Below, piece by piece: positions 58,736 to 64,000 of a stretch of DNA of 64,000 nt. The translations under genes and the position numbers were made by a program. The stretch comes from Tulasnella sp. 424 (taxonomy: Eukaryota; Basidiomycota; Agaricomycetes; Cantharellales; Tulasnellaceae), in NCBI GenBank assembly GCA_019633425.1, contig WSUB01000048.1:124001-188000 (forward strand), written 5' to 3'. Positions within the stretch are counted from its first letter, which is position 1, and each line of letters starts with the position of its first letter. The notes beneath the pieces were generated by a model. It had not been told where the DNA came from. It worked only from the letters and a program-made list of their open reading frames with translations, and did not search any database.

Positions 58736-60458
58736 ATGAGCCCCCTCTCGGAGCTTGTTCAAATGCGATTTGACGCATTTCTGGAAGATTTGTTTAGGGC
58801 CACCAGCGGGTATGACGAACCTTCCTGACTTCTAGTTGACCTTTTGGCTTGCTAACCCAATTTGTCCATCTATTGCGTTCAGGCTATCACCGGTTCTGTC
58901 TTCGCCAGTGGCCAAAGCCGAGGTCTTCCGTGCTATCGATATTGCACTGCACCGTCATATGAACAAATACACCGCCTTTTCTCACCTACCAACCGACGTC
59001 GTTCACTTCATTTTCGGCATGGTCCTTGACCTAGATCGAATCCACGATTTCGACTTACCTTTGGACGACCTGGAACGGCATTGCAAAAACCTGTTCAGGA
59101 TGCGCTGCGTGTCAGCGGACTGGAATGCGTTTCTTCTCTCCACGCCGAGGTACTGGTGCACGCTCGACCTTGCGGCTCCAGAAGAGATGGTCAAAGCAAT
59201 CCTAGCTCGAGCACAACAAACACCACTTTGCCTATTCTCGAAAAGGAGATACATACTTGGCTCAAAATCTTTGCCTGGCCGCGGCTGTCTTGCGTTACTA
59301 GAATGTACGACACCAGTACGAACAATCCGCTCCAACGACCAGGACACCTACGATTTCTGGACACGCTTGCAACTACTACGCGAAACCATGCCAGATCTGC
59401 GAACCCTGGAGCTGACCAAGACTGCAGGTTGGGAGGGCATGGGCGAAGTCCTTCTCCCCGAATACTTCGGGGTTGGCTTGCCAAGGATTCAGCATCTCAG
59501 CGCTACTGGTTGGCAACCCAACCCGGGAGCAGCATGGCTGCAGAACCTCCAAACTCTTACTCTCAAACCTCCTCTAGAACTCAATGTCAACATGCTACGC
59601 GTTCTAAGCGCATGTGGCCGCGTGACGAAGCTTACCATCCACGCGGATAGTGGACCGGTTTCCGAAGAAGAACTCGTTGGAGCCCCTTCGGTTGTCGAAC
59701 TTCCATATCTGCAAGAGCTGGATATAGAAGTCGATCTATCTCTGGACGTGGGGTACATCGTCCCAAGGCTCGCCATCCCAGACGACACCCAATGTTTCCT
59801 CCGAATAATTCACATAGGCGCCCAGTTTTTCGTACCAGATATTTGCCAGTTCCTCTACAGCGGTGCCCATGAATCAGAACCACCGCAAGAGGCATTCCTC
59901 GAGATTGGGGATCGCAGTACTCTTCGGTCGATAGTGTGGTACGTTGTGGGAAAGAGAACAGTCGACTTGGTTCCAGAACAACAGGTGGAGGGAGTTTCTG
60001 GTGATGGGTTCTTCGGAGTGTTGAAAGCCATTCAGGCCCATATCAAAGACCTGCCGCTCACTCTTAGGGTTTGGGACTTCGATTATTGGACTCGGCGCAT
60101 CCTGGAACGGCTACATGATCTAAAAGCTACCAGGATTTGGCTCAAGTGCACGAGGAGCGAGGTGATCCCCGAAATGCTAGAAGTATTAGGAGGCTACAAC
60201 AGGGACCTTCCTGATAATGGCGCGGATGATGAACGGTGGCCATTCGAGTCACTCCGGGAGCTCACTATCGAAGGGGCTACGTTCGACGCAGACCGCCTGG
60301 TAAAAATATTCAAAATTCGTCAAGGATACTTGCGCAAGTTCTCGAAGAGGTGGATAGAGAAAGTCACGCTTATTGGCTGTTCATTCTACGATACGGACGT
60401 CGAAATGACTGCCGTGCGGCTGGCTGCTATGAGAGTTACGTTGGTAATACCCATTTGA
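58736..60458 (+). CDS. F-box protein with LRR-like C-terminus
   Basis: 549 residues, two exons: 58736-58809 and 58883-60458, intron of 73 nt. The first exon supplies the ATG and an amphipathic start (MSPLSELVQMRFDAFLEDLF); the ORF alone would lack a good start. The F-box is about residues 54-105: LPTDVVHFIFGMVLDL, FRMRCVSADWNAFLLSTPRYW. F-box proteins bind Skp1 and present targets to SCF ubiquitin ligases. The rest has leucine-rich strands (DLRTLELTK, LQNLQTLTLK, LQELDIEV, LRELTIEGATF) typical of basidiomycete F-box proteins. Target unknown. No copy in the window and base composition is ordinary. Confidence 0.88.
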
Positions 60459-63379
60459 CCCATGACGGACGCTGGTTACCGAACAGAGATTCCCATCTCT
60501 TTGCTGTCCACGGACCTAGGTACTTGAGCTCTAGGTAGATGCTGTATAGAAAAATCAAATTCCAGACTTTGAAATCGAGATCTCTTTCTTCGGGTTGCAT
60601 ACATTCTTGATTGCTAGGCGGACACTCGGTTCTTTCAAGAGTATTCGATCAGAAATCAGGAAGAAACACCCCTCCAAGGACGCTCTCCGGCTATATTTGA
60701 ACGAAAGGTTGATGCGCGTGGTGTGCCGCCCTCCTAGAAGATAGTTGACAAGAGGAACACGTCAACTATATTATAAGACGAAGCCGCACAACTCTCCATA
60801 AACGATTGCCCCTCATTTCTTCGCTGAATTCTACGACCTGCTGGACCCGAGATTAGTCATACGACAACCAGAAAGAGGACGCGTGCCGTACAGTCTGCTC
60901 CGACTCCGTACCTCCACCCTCGACAAGACCGCCTTGCCAGTTATCTTCTCCCTCGGCCGAGGGACAGCCTCAACTGCGACTCTTCCGAGCCGTTTAGCCT
61001 TTGCTCGAAGTTGGGCGCTATCGCGGACTAGTACTGAACCTCTCTTATCGATTCGCGCGGGCATTCCAAAACCGCATAGCGGCTCTGAGGGACCGTGTGT
61101 CAAGCAAGCAGAATTTAATTTCAGCCTCCCTCGCTTCGACTCTTATCACTTTAGAGTGCAAGTAAAACCTTATGACCTATCTGTCCACGTTAATCAGGGC
61201 TGAGCTCCGAAGAGCCAGGGGAATGTCGAAGAGCGGGCGGAGTTACGTGAAAATGGTACTTCTTTTGGTAGGTCGGTATCTTCGACGGACAGGCCTCGAG
61301 GCATGTAAAGGCAAAATTGAGCGGCATGTCGATCGGAGTTTTTGCTCGGGGTGCACCGCCCTGCGTCATAGGAGATAATGAGAAACGTTTTCCGCTGCGT
61401 AAACGTTGTCACCGAGGGGCACAGAGATAGTCGAGGGACAGAATGATCCGCGGACGTCTTGCAAGACGTTTCGGTCATGTCCGCTGGCGGCAAGTTGCGA
61501 ATAGCTCGGAAGCGCCAGCCACTAATGATACCAGCATGCTGGTAGAGCGCGAAATCCACGCCGAGGTTGGTGACAGGACGTTCTATCGCGTTGACCCGAC
61601 TATGCCAGAACGACAGCACTCAGACGCAAGTATAGAAGATAACACCAAAGCGATGGATCCCGGACGTCAAGTTCGTCATGCCTACGAAGTTGGGCCATAA
61701 GCCTGCTTTAAGTCGTACAGAGCTTGGACGTCCTCGAGGATCAATCCAAATGGGACCACTGCGGCAAAGCCCAGTCCCAGGAGTTGACGAAAAACCCGAT
61801 TTCAAATCAGCGCCCAACCATTTGGCCAAAACGGCCTGCGAGTTCTGAAGTGCTCCACTAGGATCGTTTAGAAGGGTAGGCATGTAGTTCTTCAGGATCG
61901 TTTTTTGGAGCCTCAGGACAGCAGGAGAAGGTGATCTTCAGCCAAACGCCGGTCTCCGAGACCCCGGTCCGGGTGGAAGAGCACGGCCCAACTTCTCCGA
62001 GATACACATGGCTTGGCCCTTCTTCCAAAAATATTACAACTGATAAGCGAGTAAAAAACCGGAAGACATGGCAGAAGAGGGTCTCGAAGCAACAAAGAAG
62101 AAGAAAATTTTTCGTTCCGACCGTCCGGAAAGCTCACCTATCTCCCGTGTTTGTACGCCACCGTTGCGCGCTGATAATCACAAACCCCTACCCACGTTTA
62201 ACCATACACCCACCCGATTCCAAAAGCGAGTTGCATCGTGGTCAAAAGATGGGTAAAGATTCGGAAGAGGGGCCTTTTTGTGTGTGTACGACTCTCGCTT
62301 CGAGAACGACGTTTCTGAAGCTTGACTACCGACACAGCAGAAACTCCGAGACGTTTTCCGGAGGTCCCACAGTACGATCCGGAGACTGAGCCGTCGGCGC
62401 AAACCTTGAAGGTCTGGACGACACCCTTTTGCAGTCTGGTTTGCGTGGGGGAGAGGCGAGAACGAACGCGGAGAGTGGCAGCTAAGGGGCTTTTCGAAGG
62501 CGATTCTTCCCGATGCCTTGAACCTTAAACCCCCCGCGCCCTACCCCGCAATTTCGCGGGATTACCGACGAACGCGAAGCCCGTAATCATCAACCACCCA
62601 CTGATATCTCGCGTCTTTGTACGCATGAGGGATAGGGTGGTGTGATTAGCGAGTTCGGATGGCGGCTCACATAAATATTTGAACGCGGAGAATCAGATGG
62701 TAAGGGGCGACCAAGCTGGGGAGCGTCTCGAGGGGACACGTTGAGCAACACGTTTCATAGCGAGCAGGGACGAGGAATCGAGGTGCGTAGGCTCGGAGCG
62801 GATTAATCAAGGATTGTACTCCGGGTGGTCCGGATACAAAGCTTGTACCCAAGCGGACATACCACACGTTTTCTCTCTCCGTGCTGGCAGACGGAGGTCC
62901 CAGCTCGGACGGAAGACACTCGGAAAAGCTGTTTTGATGGCCTGAGATGGGACATGCACAGGTGAATATATGACGGTGGGCAAAATATTCACAAGGAAAA
63001 ACTGGAAGAACGCCTTGCTTTGCGTCTTCTATCAGCTCCTTGTCGAAGGGGCCTCCGCAAAGGCTTTTCGCCTAAACCAAGGAGGCTCGCTGAACTCAAT
63101 TGAAGATAAACCATAGCAAGCCTAAGCAGTTTATTTACGAATATAGCTGTCTCAATGGCCTTGAGACCCTCGCTATCAGAGCCGACGGAGGCGGAGCACT
63201 CGTTTAAGACAAGTGATGGGTGGTAGTTGAGGTGTCCTTGAGAGTCGTGGTGTGTGCTCTCGGTCCGTCATCCGATAAGGGAGGATGGTAGTAATAGAGA
63301 ATAGACAAGTGATCGACAAGGAGGGAGACTTGGATATCTTGGGAATCAGAGGTCCAAGTCAACGGAGATAGTTGAAAAC
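60459..63379. other. Region without recognisable gene
   Basis: Many short frames on both strands, none with a domain or consistent splice structure I can defend. A plus-strand frame at 62322-62528 looks protein-like at its start (FPEVPQYDPETEPSAQTLKV) but is isolated. 60720-60900, 61030-61100 and 61400-61640 show nothing. An AT-rich TATATTATAAG sits near 60766. Confidence 0.4.
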
Positions 63380-63792
63380 ACCCGTAGGCATAGAAGACGC
63401 CTTCACTTCGAGGGAAGCACGCCATGTTGGCAGTGAACCATGACGTTGTGAACTTTCATGAAGAGGGGGGTCTTGCTTTCCTCGAAGACAATCTCATCCT
63501 GCGTCATCATCTGAAGCAACTTGAACGTGCGCTCATCCTAGGAGCACCCCCGGACGTCGACGAAAGGGGTGTCTTCCAAGCCAAAGTGAGACGGGTGTGA
63601 TAGTGGAGTACGGGAATCTGGCAGAGAAGAAAACTCTGTTCCCGTATCTCAAGCCATAGCGGGATAAGGAAGAGACGAAGAAGCCACCTTGCGTCGCAGA
63701 GATGACGAAGGTGAATAGAACCTTATATGGGAGGTCAAAGGTAGTCGACCCTGGACGGAGCGACTTACAGTTGACGAAGGCGATCGTCATGG
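63380..63792 (-). CDS. Possible small multi-exon gene (weak)
   Basis: On the minus strand an ATG at 63790 (MTIAFVN) is followed by a good GTAAGT donor and several plausible short introns. The last piece, after a CTCCTAG acceptor near 63540, reads DERTFKLLQMMTQDEIVFEE and MKVHNVMVHCQHG before a stop near 63400. No family recognised. Exon joins are guesses. Confidence 0.25.
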
Positions 63793-64000
63793 TTGGAGCG
63801 CGCCCCAACGACGACGAGGGAAAATGAAAAGCGCTTCCGGCAGTTCAACCACGCTGGGCAACTAAGGCTTGAATGTATACGAACCCAGTGAAACAGAGTC
63901 TTTCTGCTAGGTATCCACCTGCGCCAGACACGAGCTCTCCGTTCTGTTGTTTTCCTCCCTATGACGAAGTTTACCAGACCGACGGCTTTTCATTGCAAAG
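63793..64000. other. Right end, nothing seen
   Basis: No feature supported. Confidence 0.4.

Overview
The window is eukaryotic DNA from a filamentous basidiomycete. Genes are split by many short introns (46-75 nt, GT..AG), and the recognisable products are fungal: a NACHT-WD40 receptor family, an EF-hand/MscS channel, a 14-TM-type MFS transporter, an F-box protein and a WW-domain protein. Repeat and kinase styles fit Agaricomycetes, perhaps the Rhizoctonia/Ceratobasidium group (inference only).

Layout. 1-1560: the 5' end of a kinase-type NLR on the minus strand, running off the left edge; it is an inverted copy of 48775-50345. 1691-4646 (-): MFS transporter. 5401-8358 (+): mechanosensitive channel. 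8878-11946 (+): kinase-TPR protein, followed by an orphan 3' tail of an NLR gene (12255-12537). Copy 1 of a large direct duplication then runs to about 29.9 kb: a decayed RCC1-like block, a Ser/Pro-rich gene with a nonsense codon, a WW gene, a frameshifted esterase, a broken ATP-grasp gene and an intact kinase-NACHT-WD40 gene (23879-29777). A truncated NLR pseudogene lies at 31927-33825, between two copies of a decayed block. Copy 2 (35.7-55.9 kb) repeats the order: decayed MscS gene, RCC1-like block, intact Ser/Pro gene, WW gene, intact esterase, intact ATP-grasp gene, intact kinase-NACHT-WD40 gene (49846-55684). An F-box gene follows (58736-60458). The last 3.5 kb holds almost nothing recognisable.

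How it fits together. The striking genes are the two 12-exon receptors. Exon phase shows that an N-terminal protein kinase, a helical segment that may be a four-helix bundle, a NACHT NTPase and a WD40 propeller belong to one protein of about 1730-1750 residues. The neighbouring kinase-TPR gene has a similar layout with a different repeat scaffold. In the duplication, the channel, Ser/Pro, esterase and ATP-grasp genes each keep one apparently working copy, on either side, while the receptor and the WW gene stay intact in both copies. That pattern suggests an innate-immunity or allorecognition cluster growing by segmental duplication, with non-immune passengers falling back to single copy.

Limits: exon borders were derived by eye from splice signals, reading phase and paralogue comparison. 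No database search was run. A 100-N assembly gap lies inside one WD40 array.
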